Notes: a model not told the origin generated them from the letters alone. Positions 16,688-25,103 are shown, numbered from the stretch's first letter. The stretch is 36,343 nucleotides of DNA from Chloroflexota bacterium (GCA_029782225.1 JAKOVF010000130.1:1-36343); one strand, 5' to 3'. Translations and numbers: made by a program.

Positions 16688-17116
16688 TTAAGTCCCCCAC
16701 CCAACTTGACACAACAGCACGGCGTCACCAGAAACAGTGTAGGCGATAGGTACAACCGCACCGATCTGAATCTGTGGTGTGCCCGTGCCGGTGGACGGAA
16801 TGTAGGCCCGAATAATGCTCCCGCTAGGAATATTGCCCACCAATTCCTTGACTGAAACGTACCAGGAAAAAATCGGATGTGATTGATCTTCCGCCGGAGA
16901 GGATGTTACCGACGCCAACTTAATCGCGCCATGGACCGACCCCTCAAAACGACTGAGGCTGCCGCTGGTTGTCAGCAGATTCGGGCCAGCTTTACCGCCC
17001 ATCACGCGCAACGTGTCGAAACTGCTAGCGGAACGAATCGACCGAATCACAATCGCCAAACTGGCCAACTCGTCATCAGATAGGTTAAGATCGCTGAGGG
17101 GATAACTGGTTCCCAT
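16688..17116 (-). CDS. Small beta-rich structural protein
   Basis: 142 residues. The ATG at 17116 lies 32 bases inside the end of the nozzle gene and has no clear ribosome site, so translation is probably coupled to the nozzle. A short helix (LSDDELASLAIVIRSIRS) is followed by beta strands (SVHGAIKLASVTS, ISWYVSV-like, IGAVVPIAYTVSGDAVLL). The C-terminal part reads like a compact beta-sandwich similar to small tail or neck accessory proteins. No family is recognised. Its position next to the nozzle suggests a tail-tip or nozzle-associated component. Confidence 0.6.
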   Translation of the reverse strand: MGTSYPLSDLNLSDDELASLAIVIRSIRSASSFDTLRVMGGKAGPNLLTTSGSLSRFEGSVHGAIKLASVTSSPAEDQSHPIFSWYVSVKELVGNIPSGSIIRAYIPSTGTGTPQIQIGAVVPIAYTVSGDAVLLCQVGWGT

Positions 17117-19295
17117 GGTTGTCCAACAAGATCACGGAAAAACGCCGAATCCTTACACGGGCATTTCGTTGCTGACCATACATCCTGACGTAAACCACAG
17201 GGTTGGCGGCCAATGTGCCGACAGCCGATACGTAAGCCTTGAGGACTACAGTGGATTTTAGGTCCTTGCAATCCACAACAAAGCCTGTCTCTGTCGATTG
17301 AATCGGCTGGCCACTGGGAAGTGTGGCATGGGCCGGAATGATCGAGCCGTCAGCCGCCAACAACTGAATGGACACTTGTTCTGAAAAATCGGTTTCCTCT
17401 AGGCCAATCACAATTGCCATGCGAATCGTGACCACGCCCTCTGAAACCGGCAACAAAATCGGAGCCGAAAGGATTTCCCAGTCAATTACACCGCCGGATG
17501 TCGCAGATTCGCTGACAACAAACTGATCAATAACAGAAAGGTTTTGGGTGTAAAAGGTTCCGGTGAATTGCTGACTGGAAACTCCACTAATACTTGCAAC
17601 CCAGTTGGCCAACGGAGCGGAAACCAGTCCTTCTGTTTCTGGAGCCAAGCCCAATGTCATGATGGCGCGCGATGCGTAAACCGAAATGATTTCATACCCT
17701 GTTGTTCCGCCAGAACCGTCAGAAACCACGACACTCTGGCCAACCTTGCCGTCTAACGCGCCTGGTGTTGGGTCAACAACGATGTAACCGTTGTTGTTGC
17801 TGTCATGTCCACTGCTGATTACCGTGTAGTCAATACCATCAATCGTTACCGTTTCTCCAGGTGGCGGAGTCCGTGACATTGGGCCGTTGACAATCAATCC
17901 GCCCTTAATGAGACCGTCACTGGCCAACTGGCAAGCGAGAGGCTGGGAGGCAATGTACTCAATCCCTCGTGTCACGGACCGCAGCAAAACAGGGATTGAG
18001 TACGTTGATGCGAAGCTCCACGGCTCTGGGCCGCGAACGTCGGCGGACAGCCAAAACAGGATGTTGCTGAACGCCGAAACAGTGTCTCGCGCGTAGGATT
18101 GATTGATCGCATAGATACTGCCGTCGGTAGCACTGGCCACCACCACTGGCCTAGATTCAATAACCGCACTTTCCCCGTGTGTGAACCAGTGAGGATAACT
18201 TTCTTCCCAGTAAGCCTTGGTTCGGTCACAAAAACAAATGGCAGTATCGGGATAATTGGCGGCACTTGTCGCCAGCTTCACGAAACAACGCAACGTTCTG
18301 GTGCTTGGGTTGTACACCAAAAACGGCAGCTCACTATCACCGGCAATTTTGGATTCAACCCAATAGTCGGCAATCTGGTCGGCAAGAATCTCATGCTTGC
18401 CTTCATTGTTGATAGCCCATAAGCCTGCGTCGTCCAGGACATAAAGAGCATTGTTGCCAACCGCAACAGCGCGGGGATTCAGCGCCCCACGAGCCGCTAC
18501 ATGGACAATGGTGTAGTCTTCGCTCGGATCGCCGATCCAGAGCCAACGATAGCAATTCTTTCTGGTGAAGATGTAAACACTAGAGCGGTATGGAGCAATG
18601 GCCGTTATCGCTTCGTCACCAGCAACGGCTAGGTAAAGAACATTTTCGGCTGGAACGGCTTCTGGCAGTTCAGGCTCCGAGTAAAAGACGGCGTTGCGGT
18701 AAAGTTGGTTCGTGGAAACAGCGTAGAGATAGCGATTTCCAAACGGAACCACAACTCGCATGAACGGCGGCGGTGGAGCAAACCGATTGGCATATGGCCT
18801 GCCATTGTCGTAGGTCATTGGCAAGCGTTCGCCGCTGTACATAAGCGTCATGTCGCTGAGCGAATCAGAGTATGTGGCGGTCTGGTTGGCTCCAGGATTG
18901 TCGAGTTCCGCCACCTTGTATAGGGTCCCAGGCTGATCAACAGTTGACCGGAATAACTCAACCTTGCTGACTCGCTCCTCATCACTCCCGAACACTGTCC
19001 AATCAAACGTGGTATTGGCATCGGCTGTAACCTCAGTGATCGGGCTGAGGTCAGTAACAAAACCAAACGTGTCCTTGTAGCGATAGGCACAATAGTAGCT
19101 GCCAGCGAAACTTTCCCCGCCAGTATTCGCTTGCACTGTCGGCGCATCAACTGGCGGAGTCACGCCAAGAGGATACCATCCTTTTGACGGAACATAAATC
19201 AATCCCCGCTCTTGACCGGAAATAGCGATCAGCCGCACATCGTGCGTTTGACAAAACCAGGCTTTTCCTTGGAGTTGTGGGGTCGTGTACGGCAT
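17085..19295 (-). CDS. Tail nozzle protein, main part (beta-propeller; T7 gp12/P22 gp10-like)
   Basis: 736 residues. About residues 50-130 form an Ig/FN3-like domain (SYYCAYRYKDTFGFVTDLSP). From about 195 to 340 come propeller-like blades with YIFTRKNCYRW and LDDAGLWAINNEGKHEIL, the pattern typical of the nozzle that forms the tail tube end in podoviruses. The C-terminal 250 residues are beta-rich. The start is odd: the ATG at 19295 follows the preceding protein's TAA by 8 bases, with no Shine-Dalgarno sequence. That preceding 91-residue protein carries what looks like the normal N-terminus of this family. Together they total 827 residues, near T7 gp12 (794). It may be made by reinitiation or be a split or frameshifted gene. 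Confidence 0.72.
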   Translation of the reverse strand: MPYTTPQLQGKAWFCQTHDVRLIAISGQERGLIYVPSKGWYPLGVTPPVDAPTVQANTGGESFAGSYYCAYRYKDTFGFVTDLSPITEVTADANTTFDWTVFGSDEERVSKVELFRSTVDQPGTLYKVAELDNPGANQTATYSDSLSDMTLMYSGERLPMTYDNGRPYANRFAPPPPFMRVVVPFGNRYLYAVSTNQLYRNAVFYSEPELPEAVPAENVLYLAVAGDEAITAIAPYRSSVYIFTRKNCYRWLWIGDPSEDYTIVHVAARGALNPRAVAVGNNALYVLDDAGLWAINNEGKHEILADQIADYWVESKIAGDSELPFLVYNPSTRTLRCFVKLATSAANYPDTAICFCDRTKAYWEESYPHWFTHGESAVIESRPVVVASATDGSIYAINQSYARDTVSAFSNILFWLSADVRGPEPWSFASTYSIPVLLRSVTRGIEYIASQPLACQLASDGLIKGGLIVNGPMSRTPPPGETVTIDGIDYTVISSGHDSNNNGYIVVDPTPGALDGKVGQSVVVSDGSGGTTGYEIISVYASRAIMTLGLAPETEGLVSAPLANWVASISGVSSQQFTGTFYTQNLSVIDQFVVSESATSGGVIDWEILSAPILLPVSEGVVTIRMAIVIGLEETDFSEQVSIQLLAADGSIIPAHATLPSGQPIQSTETGFVVDCKDLKSTVVLKAYVSAVGTLAANPVVYVRMYGQQRNARVRIRRFSVILLDNHGNQLSPQRS

Positions 19296-19303
19296 AAGAA
19301 GGA

Positions 19304-19579
19304 TTACGTGATCGGCAAGCTGGCCATGATTTCGTTCATCTTGATGTAGCCTTCAGCGTCCTGAACAACAACGCTCATATCACCGTTGAGGTCGGTAAAA
19401 AACGTAAATGACTGAACGGATTCTGGGACTCCGCCAGCCCCATAGTTCACAGAAACAGCCGCAACCCCGCCGCGCACATCTGCGCAGCCTGGTCGCTCAA
19501 ACATCACATTGTCAGCGCGTAGGCAGTTTTCCTGGGGGACAACCAGTGGGTTGGCATAGGAATAAACACCCGCAAACAT
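19304..19579 (-). CDS. Tail nozzle N-terminal segment encoded separately
   Basis: 91 residues from ATG 19579 (AAAGGA close to the start, GGAG further up). The sequence NPLVVPQENCLRADNVMFERPGCADVRGGV has the look of the N-terminus of podoviral nozzle/stabilisation proteins: a remark about locating residues then DNV...RPG...RGG. It ends ...MASLPIT and the larger nozzle protein starts 8 bases later in the -1 frame relative to this one. Either the nozzle works as two chains, or the pair is a mutated or programmed-frameshift gene. I see no classical X XXY YYZ slippery heptamer in the 60 bases where both frames are open. The family link is moderately sure, the mechanism unknown. Confidence 0.65.
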   Translation of the reverse strand: MFAGVYSYANPLVVPQENCLRADNVMFERPGCADVRGGVAAVSVNYGAGGVPESVQSFTFFTDLNGDMSVVVQDAEGYIKMNEIMASLPIT

Positions 19580-19612
19580 GGGTCCTTTAGTCTCCGTTCC
19601 TCAGAACTTACC

Positions 19613-19678
19613 CGAATCTACCAACGATAGATTCGACGTCTGATTCCTGCCTCCACGACCACCGCCCGACAAGTCGGG
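19613..19678 (-). promoter_or_regulatory. Two hairpins between adaptor and nozzle genes
   Basis: In the 109-base gap, CGAATCTA (19613-19620) pairs perfectly with TAGATTCG (19628-19635) around a 7-base loop, and CCCGA (19665-19669) pairs with TCGGG (19674-19678) around a 4-base loop (CUUG in the minus-strand RNA). Neither is followed by a U run in the minus direction, so they look less like terminators than like RNA processing, stability or translational control elements before the nozzle N-terminal gene. Confidence 0.55.
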
Positions 19679-19688
19679 TCTTACACGG

Positions 19689-20831
19689 TTAGCTGCCGAC
19701 ATGGACAACATGAACCACAGGATAAACCGCACGTTCATCAGTTGTCGGTAACGGATAGGCTGCATCCGCTGCCTTGGCCCGCCGCAATGCCTCGTGTGCT
19801 AGTTCTGCCGCTTGCCGGACCCTCTGCGGATTGAGGATGGCCCATACTTGAAACTCAAGGTATCGCGTAAAGGCTTCCACCATGTACTCGGCAATGTCAA
19901 TAGGCGCACTGATCGTATAGCAGCTTGTGCCAACCAATGGAGCAACCGGAGAATCCAGTGACAAATGCTGGCTGTCAGTTACGCTCGTAATAATCCTCTC
20001 GGAAATCGGCGGATTGGAACCCGCCATGCCCGTTGGCGGATTTTTATTGCCAAGCCTAAACACGCACCCGACCATATCGGGCGTGAACGCTGTACCGTTT
20101 CCAACAACAGAGTTTTCTGTAATAGCAACCGTTCCCTGTCGGCAGCGCGTCTGAAAGCCATCAAAAACCACTTGCGCCGGCAGAAGGGTGCGGCTGGCAA
20201 GGTATTCGATCCGTCCGCCAGGAGCAGAAACCGGCCCAGCAACCAAAAACGACAACCTTTCCAGATAGCGGGGCGAACCGGCAACCGTGCAAACAACCGT
20301 ATTCTCAGAGTAATCCGGCGCTAACAGCAAGTAGCGATGCCACTCTTGAGGTGCCAACAAACGAACGTAACCGTTATCCACACCGGCAATGGTCCGGTAA
20401 ACGGCACTCACCGAAACCGTATCGGCTGGTAACACGTACTCGGCTTGATACAGCCTAACCGTAGCAAGGACAATGGGTGATGTGACCTTGGGACCGTAAC
20501 TGAGCTTCAGTGACGTTGTGGTTTCCACGCTGGCCACCGGAAAATGACCACGCTGCCCAGCGATGACAACATTGGCACGTTCAGCCCAAGACGGCAAGGT
20601 ATCGGAAACAGTCAAGGACAGGTCTGAAGGATCGAATGTCCCTGTTGTCGTAACAGCAGGCTCAAGATCGAAGGATCGCCTCACCTGGAAGTATCGCCAC
20701 TTGCTCTTGGCCGTTGCAATTGCGCGCATGGCATTTGAGACACACGAGCGCAGCCGTCCAAGGTGCGCTTCGGACGGCACGGAATCTGTCACGAACAACA
20801 GGTGCTCAATCGCGTCTTGAACGGTAAACAC
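19689..20831 (-). CDS. Head-tail adaptor (T7 gp11 / gatekeeper-like)
   Basis: 380 residues. GTG at 20831 is preferred because AGGGGA lies six bases before it; the GTG at 20837 would overlap that site. The N-terminus has the helical adaptor signature with KSKWRYFQVRRSF near residue 41, where the Trp-x-Phe end of the second helix precedes beta structure. Inserted beta domains follow, one containing QGTVAITENSVVGNGTAF, a turn-rich repeat common in tail adaptor insertions. The C-terminal helix (FQVWAILNPQRVRQAAELAHEAL) is typical of the adaptor's docking helices. It is larger than T7 gp11 (196) because of the insertions. It sits directly before the nozzle, the standard order. In the virion it would join portal to nozzle. 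Confidence 0.72.
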   Translation of the reverse strand: MFTVQDAIEHLLFVTDSVPSEAHLGRLRSCVSNAMRAIATAKSKWRYFQVRRSFDLEPAVTTTGTFDPSDLSLTVSDTLPSWAERANVVIAGQRGHFPVASVETTTSLKLSYGPKVTSPIVLATVRLYQAEYVLPADTVSVSAVYRTIAGVDNGYVRLLAPQEWHRYLLLAPDYSENTVVCTVAGSPRYLERLSFLVAGPVSAPGGRIEYLASRTLLPAQVVFDGFQTRCRQGTVAITENSVVGNGTAFTPDMVGCVFRLGNKNPPTGMAGSNPPISERIITSVTDSQHLSLDSPVAPLVGTSCYTISAPIDIAEYMVEAFTRYLEFQVWAILNPQRVRQAAELAHEALRRAKAADAAYPLPTTDERAVYPVVHVVHVGS

Positions 20832-20841
20832 TGGCACTCCC

Positions 20842-20994
20842 CTATTGGCTGGCTTTGCGTCTCAGGAGGTTGTCTCGGTTGACTGGAGTAACACGCTTCT
20901 TGAGTGAATCAGGATAGAACGTACTCACTGTCGGCGGCGCAACTTGCCCAGATTTGCGCTTCATTGCCATCCGTGCAATGATGACGGTTTTCAT
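20842..20994 (-). CDS. Short basic protein, 50 residues
   Basis: A complete small gene fills the 168-base gap between the lectin-like protein and the adaptor. ATG at 20994 has AAGGGA seven bases upstream, and the TAG at 20842-20844 is followed at once by the adaptor's ribosome site. The protein begins MKTVIIARMAMKRKSGQVAP and is rich in Lys/Arg (about 12 of 50, only two or three acidic residues), with a central PPTVSTFYPDS stretch. Basic character suggests binding to nucleic acid or to an acidic partner in the virion. Nothing else is recognisable. Good ribosome site, close fit of both ends to neighbours and no better use of the gap support it as real. Confidence 0.62.
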   Translation of the reverse strand: MKTVIIARMAMKRKSGQVAPPTVSTFYPDSLKKRVTPVNRDNLLRRKASQ

Positions 20995-21005
20995 GACTCA
21001 ATCCC

Positions 21006-22640
21006 TTAGACTTTGACCATGAAGGTCGAGGAGCGAACTTGCCCGTCCACCGTTCCAGAAACCGTAATGATGTAAGCCTGTCCACTGTTCATGTACCCGC
21101 CGGTCACAAGCAAAAAGCTGTATCCGCCGTCATTGGACGTGGCCAACTGCTCAGCAAGGAGCACGTTTCCGTTTGGTTCGCGCACGGTGATTCGTACATC
21201 ACTGGCCGTCACCGGCGACATGTTGGCATACCATCGGACGCAGATACGGTTCTCTGTGGCCGAAATGACATACGCCTCGATGTCGGCCCAGTAAGCCACC
21301 GCCGCCATAGTCGGCACAATGCCGGTCGGGTCGGGATCGGCTTGCGCACCAGTCACGCCTAGCACACGCCGGATTTGCTGGCGTTCCGCTGAGGTCCAGC
21401 CGCCAGCATTGACAAGACCATCGGCTGTAAATCGGTAATTCGTTCCCGATGTCTCAAGCATTGTGTTGATCTTGTCGGTCACAGTCTTACAAGCGGCAAG
21501 ATCAGATGCTCCAAGGTTTGCCCTGAACGGAGAAAACTCGGCAACCAAGACGCTGTCGCCAAAGCATTCGGCTGTGTTGACGCTCTTGTACCTGGTCTCA
21601 ATTCTGGCGGGCGGCGTTAGGGATTCGATAAAGCTCCGTGTCAACTCAGCGTAGTATCGACCATTGCCAATCGAAACCAGAGCGTTAATGCCCGTAGTTG
21701 TCCACGGCCCACCGTCAACACTGATCTCTGGGGTGCCAGTTTCACCAATAACCGGCGTGATGCCGTCAACTCCGACAAGATGAAAATAAACGCGACGCGC
21801 CTTGGCAGTTGTAGCGTCTGCCTTGTTCAGATATACCAGCATGCGTCTCCTCCTAAAGACGATGGACGGCCTCTTGGTGATTTCCGGCTCGCCGCCACTG
21901 ATGATTGCAAGGTTTGGGGTACGCTTCGGTTCAGGGAATGTTGCCCAATTGATTGGCTCATAAGCAACTGGGGGGATATAATTAACATTCCACACGGCTA
22001 AAGCGACACCACCAACCTCAGCCGCATAAGGATGGAGCGGTGTCGTACCGTAGCGATAAGTTCCAAGCGGCCAATAATGAAGCAGGTTGTCTGGTTTACT
22101 TGACGGAAAGCCAAAACTAAACGCAGCTTGAAGTTCTGGAAACTTGATTTCCGTGTTCCAAATCGCAAGGCACCGCACACCGGCTGTAGTGTAATCGTTT
22201 GGCGCACCCTTTGGGCGCAGCCCAAGTGACAAAAGCGTTATATGACCAGAATATTCGTTAATGTTAGCAGTACCCGAATACGCCTCTTCTCCGTTGATGT
22301 ACACTGAATAAGTGTTGTCGCCAACCGAGACAAACGCAATCCACTCAAGGGTTGTTGGGCTGCTAGTGCTATAATCCTTATAAAACGCAAGCACCCCAGA
22401 TTGCCCGTACCTATGAATGTAAAGCCTACTTAGCTCATAATCATAATAGACTTCATCAACGGTTATGTAGGATTTGGTAGCTGCATCATAGCGATACAGC
22501 GTAAGCAGCCTAACCTTTTCTTGTTGCAGCTCTGGATCGCGCTCGGCCAACGTCACGCCCAACGACCACGTAAGCGGGGTCTGGGCAAAATCGACTGGAG
22601 CAACGAGAGCGTATGCAGGGCTACCAACAAAGACTGCCAT
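21006..22640 (-). CDS. Tail fibre or appendage protein with LamG/concanavalin-like domain
   Basis: 544 residues. The N-terminal 190 residues have the layout of a laminin-G/concanavalin A-type jelly roll: EWIAFVSVGDNTYSVYINGEEAYSG followed by ITLLSLGLRPKG is the classic mid-domain strand-turn pattern, and LLHYWPLGTYRYG follows near 205. The middle contains a beta domain (AKARRVYFHLVGVDGI) that resembles phage adhesin or Ig-like modules, and the C-terminus (about 460-544) is another beta sandwich ending SSTFMVKV. Such folds bind sugars or proteins on the host surface. The ribosome site is weak (ACGG). It lies between the putative holin-adjacent structural gene and the adaptor, as tail genes do. 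Receptor binding is inferred from fold and location. Confidence 0.65.
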   Translation of the reverse strand: MAVFVGSPAYALVAPVDFAQTPLTWSLGVTLAERDPELQQEKVRLLTLYRYDAATKSYITVDEVYYDYELSRLYIHRYGQSGVLAFYKDYSTSSPTTLEWIAFVSVGDNTYSVYINGEEAYSGTANINEYSGHITLLSLGLRPKGAPNDYTTAGVRCLAIWNTEIKFPELQAAFSFGFPSSKPDNLLHYWPLGTYRYGTTPLHPYAAEVGGVALAVWNVNYIPPVAYEPINWATFPEPKRTPNLAIISGGEPEITKRPSIVFRRRRMLVYLNKADATTAKARRVYFHLVGVDGITPVIGETGTPEISVDGGPWTTTGINALVSIGNGRYYAELTRSFIESLTPPARIETRYKSVNTAECFGDSVLVAEFSPFRANLGASDLAACKTVTDKINTMLETSGTNYRFTADGLVNAGGWTSAERQQIRRVLGVTGAQADPDPTGIVPTMAAVAYWADIEAYVISATENRICVRWYANMSPVTASDVRITVREPNGNVLLAEQLATSNDGGYSFLLVTGGYMNSGQAYIITVSGTVDGQVRSSTFMVKV

Positions 22641-22649
22641 AAATGACCG

Positions 22650-23519
22650 TTAGAGTGATTGGTACAACTCCACGCCCAACAGGTCTGCAAGACCTGGAAG
22701 TGTATCGCCGATGCTACTTATCAACCGTTCAATTGACAAAAAGATTGGATCGCCTGGATTGAGTTGCGTACTCGAAATCGTGAATGTGTGCCCAGTCGAT
22801 GTCCAACCATACGGGCTTGGGGCTGATGCCGTCGACGCGTCAGATGCAACACTCCCAATGTAACCGTAATACGAACCAGGTTGTTCAAAACGGTAATGAA
22901 TCTTAAGCCGCCACACCACGTCGCCGGAAAAGTCGCTGTGGGGACGCCAAATGACTCGCGCATACAAAGGCGCTGACTTGTCAACATGTCGCGGCAGCAC
23001 CGTATCCACGGTTGCCATGCGGTAAACAGGATTGCCAACACTGAGAATCGGCACGGGATAAATGTAAATCTCGTTGGCTGCGTTGTAGTCGGCACGTTTA
23101 GGTGATCCGCCGGAATCCAGGGTTTCGGCTTTAATGTAGCCGCTCAATCCGCTGTCGTTGTCGGCCTGGATAGTCCAGTCAACTCCAACGCCAAAAGCAC
23201 CGTTAGGACCAGTGGCATGAGCCACCATGTTGGCTGCGCTTTTTACCGAGGATGTGTGGAAACTCACATAAGGCGTCGGTGAGGTACCTAGTGGACCGCT
23301 AGGACTATTGGCTGGGTAATACGCCCAGTACAACGTCAGATTACCACTAGAGGACGCAGCGTTTGACGACGTTAAACCGTTGATTCGCAACCCACGAATG
23401 ACGTTGGTGGGGTCATTATTGATCATGAAATCAAAGGTGGTGTCCACCTTGGCGCCCCACACACCGCCGACGGTCATGGCACTTGCCGGAATCCAGAGGA
23501 GGGATTTTTCGCTAGGCAT
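22650..23519 (-). CDS. Beta-rich appendage/structural protein
   Basis: 289 residues, ATG 23519 preceded by AGGAAT. The protein is almost entirely beta-like with many Ser/Thr/Gly/Pro. Two sandwiches can be guessed: residues 20-165 (TFDFMINNDPTNVIRGLRI, LTLYWAYYP) and 170-289 (ARVIWRPHSDFSGDVVWRLKIHYRFEQ). This resembles capsid- or tail-attached decoration or fibre modules with carbohydrate-binding-like folds. No exact family is recognised. It is transcribed just before the lectin-like protein, 9 bases apart, and the two may form one appendage. Confidence 0.6.
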   Translation of the reverse strand: MPSEKSLLWIPASAMTVGGVWGAKVDTTFDFMINNDPTNVIRGLRINGLTSSNAASSSGNLTLYWAYYPANSPSGPLGTSPTPYVSFHTSSVKSAANMVAHATGPNGAFGVGVDWTIQADNDSGLSGYIKAETLDSGGSPKRADYNAANEIYIYPVPILSVGNPVYRMATVDTVLPRHVDKSAPLYARVIWRPHSDFSGDVVWRLKIHYRFEQPGSYYGYIGSVASDASTASAPSPYGWTSTGHTFTISSTQLNPGDPIFLSIERLISSIGDTLPGLADLLGVELYQSL

Positions 23520-23522
23520 GGG

Positions 23523-23861
23523 CTATTCCTGGTTTACGTACTTGGCCTTCTCTTTCTGGTCAAGCAACGGACACACTACCGTCTTGTCTTTCAGCTCGGC
23601 AACGAGCTTGTCAACAACATCTCGATGAGCACGCTCGATATTTTGGATGGTGGCGTCAAACCTTGTTTGCATATCTGGGATCAGTTTTGACGTTGTGTAG
23701 TAGCAGTACCACACTAACGCCGCCAATGCTCCGCCCTGAAGAATTGCGTTACCAATGCCTGTCGTTGACAGTGGGTCTGGGGTCAATCCGGCCTCTCCGA
23801 GAACTGTTGGCAAGAGTGCTAAGGCTGCTAAAAAAACGCCAATAAACGGGAATCTTTCCAT
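23523..23861 (-). CDS. Holin-like small membrane protein
   Basis: 112 residues from ATG 23861, with AGGAGG about 9 bases upstream; a much longer open frame upstream has no ribosome site and overlaps another gene. Two hydrophobic segments are seen, 4-22 (FPFIGVFLAALALLPTVLG) and 38-56 (NAILQGGALAALVWYCYYT), followed by a charged, coiled-coil-like tail (60-112). Class II holins have two transmembrane helices and a charged cytoplasmic tail at this size. The neighbouring cysteine peptidase and other membrane proteins fit a lysis cluster. Alternatives are a membrane-bound structural or superinfection protein. Confidence 0.58.
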   Translation of the reverse strand: MERFPFIGVFLAALALLPTVLGEAGLTPDPLSTTGIGNAILQGGALAALVWYCYYTTSKLIPDMQTRFDATIQNIERAHRDVVDKLVAELKDKTVVCPLLDQKEKAKYVNQE

Positions 23862-23875
23862 GCTTGACTGTCCTC

Positions 23876-24145
23876 CTACCGCCGCCCACGGATGCCTGGT
23901 CGGGATGTCCACGAACAAGTCGGCCCACTGCACGTGTCGCGGTTTTCTGTAGGAGCATTCTGGGAGTCTAAGCCGCTCCCGCCATCTTGCTGGGGATTTG
24001 TGTTCGCGTCTCGGCTTGGCAACGGAAAAATCCCAGAATACCCGCCGCCAAACAGGTTGGCATAGCTGGGTGGGGTTGTGTTTCCCGATGCGGCACCGGC
24101 CAACGTATTGGCGAACATGGTAGCGAAAAACCAACCAGCACCCAT
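23876..24145 (-). CDS. Small secreted/membrane-associated protein in the lysis cluster
   Basis: 89 residues from ATG 24145 with CAGGAGC upstream. Starts MGAGWFFATMFANTLAGAASG, a short hydrophobic stretch that could be a signal peptide or membrane anchor, followed by a Gly/Asn/Pro/Ser-rich unstructured part with two cysteines (DTCSGPTCS) and a basic tail RPGIRGRR. Its 3' end carries the ribosome site of the holin-like gene (GTAGGAGG). Function unknown; small secreted accessory of lysis or a minor virion protein are possible. Confidence 0.55.
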   Translation of the reverse strand: MGAGWFFATMFANTLAGAASGNTTPPSYANLFGGGYSGIFPLPSRDANTNPQQDGGSGLDSQNAPTENRDTCSGPTCSWTSRPGIRGRR

Positions 24146-24176
24146 GATGATTGCTCCTGTGGCCGACTTGCCCCGC

Positions 24177-25103
24177 CTAGAGCAAGAGGTACTTGGGTTG
24201 CCTGACAAATGAAAACGAAATATCGGAAACCGTGTAGGCTTCGCCATAACGAAGAACCCTCTCGAAATCTTCCGGTGTGCACCAGAAACACCCGTCGGGA
24301 ATCTCAATATCCCCCTTGGGTCCAGTCACCCAATCAGGTCCCCACGACATATTGTCGAGCAGGATTCCAGGGGGATCATTGCGAACGCCGACGGCAGTCC
24401 AGGAGTGGGCCGTCCGGCCACGGGCGTACAAAAAGCCTTTGCTGTCACGCTTGGCGGGAAGACCAGACCAGAAGGCTTGCGATGTCCCAAACCACACCGG
24501 CAATCCTGAGAGGATCGCGTCCCTTGCCTCAGCGTAACTGGTGATCGGTGCGTACTGCCTAGCCTGGAGTTGTCCGGCAATCGGCTCCAATTCGTCCGGC
24601 AAACCCGACCGACAGCTTCCCCACCTTACGGCCAGCATGTCGTCATCTTGCGGCGGAATCGTGATCGTTGTGCCGTTGACCTGGTACGTCCCACGCCGCA
24701 GGAAGCCATACCTGTGGACACCCAAGACGCCATAGGCGACAACTGCTCCGTCGCCAACAATCTTGCACTTCCCGATCTCGACACGGGCTAGTGCGTACAC
24801 AGCCTCACTGGAAAAGTGCCCAGCCCACTGAGCGCTTTCCCGCACGCACGCAAGGGCCTGCAACACATCAGCAATGCGTGCGCCGGCCCGACCGACACAC
24901 GTGCCGCGAGTCTGGGGGACATACTTAGGATAACTGCCGACAAGTTTGCGGTACGCATCCCACAGGACAATGTTCCCCTTGGCCTGGTCTTCCGTCATGA
25001 TGAGCCACGGGGCTTGATCGTGGAACGTTCCACATTCCTCAAGAATCTTGTCGTAAGTCTTCTTATCGAGTTGCCACCCGCCAAGCCTTGTGAAGTCAAT
25101 CAT
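24177..25103 (-). CDS. Papain-like cysteine peptidase, candidate endolysin
   Basis: 308 residues. The catalytic elements of a papain-fold (C1-like) peptidase are visible in order: oxyanion Gln64 and nucleophile Cys69 in PQTRGTCVG (63-71), His233 in HSWTAVGVR, and Asn251 in LLDNMSWGPDW, which mirrors the NSWG..W of papain. No signal peptide and no propeptide are seen, so it is cytoplasmic until released. It overlaps the upstream membrane protein gene by one base (TAATG) and sits beside a holin-like gene. I find no lysozyme, amidase, transglycosylase or M15/M23 motif elsewhere in the window, so this is the best lysin candidate; papain-fold enzymes (CHAP, NlpC/P60) are known lysins. A virion-maturation protease is the alternative. 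Fold is fairly sure, substrate is inferred. Confidence 0.75.
   Translation of the reverse strand: MIDFTRLGGWQLDKKTYDKILEECGTFHDQAPWLIMTEDQAKGNIVLWDAYRKLVGSYPKYVPQTRGTCVGRAGARIADVLQALACVRESAQWAGHFSSEAVYALARVEIGKCKIVGDGAVVAYGVLGVHRYGFLRRGTYQVNGTTITIPPQDDDMLAVRWGSCRSGLPDELEPIAGQLQARQYAPITSYAEARDAILSGLPVWFGTSQAFWSGLPAKRDSKGFLYARGRTAHSWTAVGVRNDPPGILLDNMSWGPDWVTGPKGDIEIPDGCFWCTPEDFERVLRYGEAYTVSDISFSFVRQPKYLLL

Noticed and set aside
19304..19360. Canonical -1 frameshift slippery heptamer at the nozzle junction
   Set aside because: I searched the stretch where both frames are open and found no X XXY YYZ heptamer, so a classical programmed shift is not supported.
23876..24134. Upstream extension of the holin-like gene to 24134
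   Set aside because: The extension overlaps a gene with its own good ribosome site and is Arg/Pro/Trp-rich nonsense. The AGGAGG before 23861 decides the short form.
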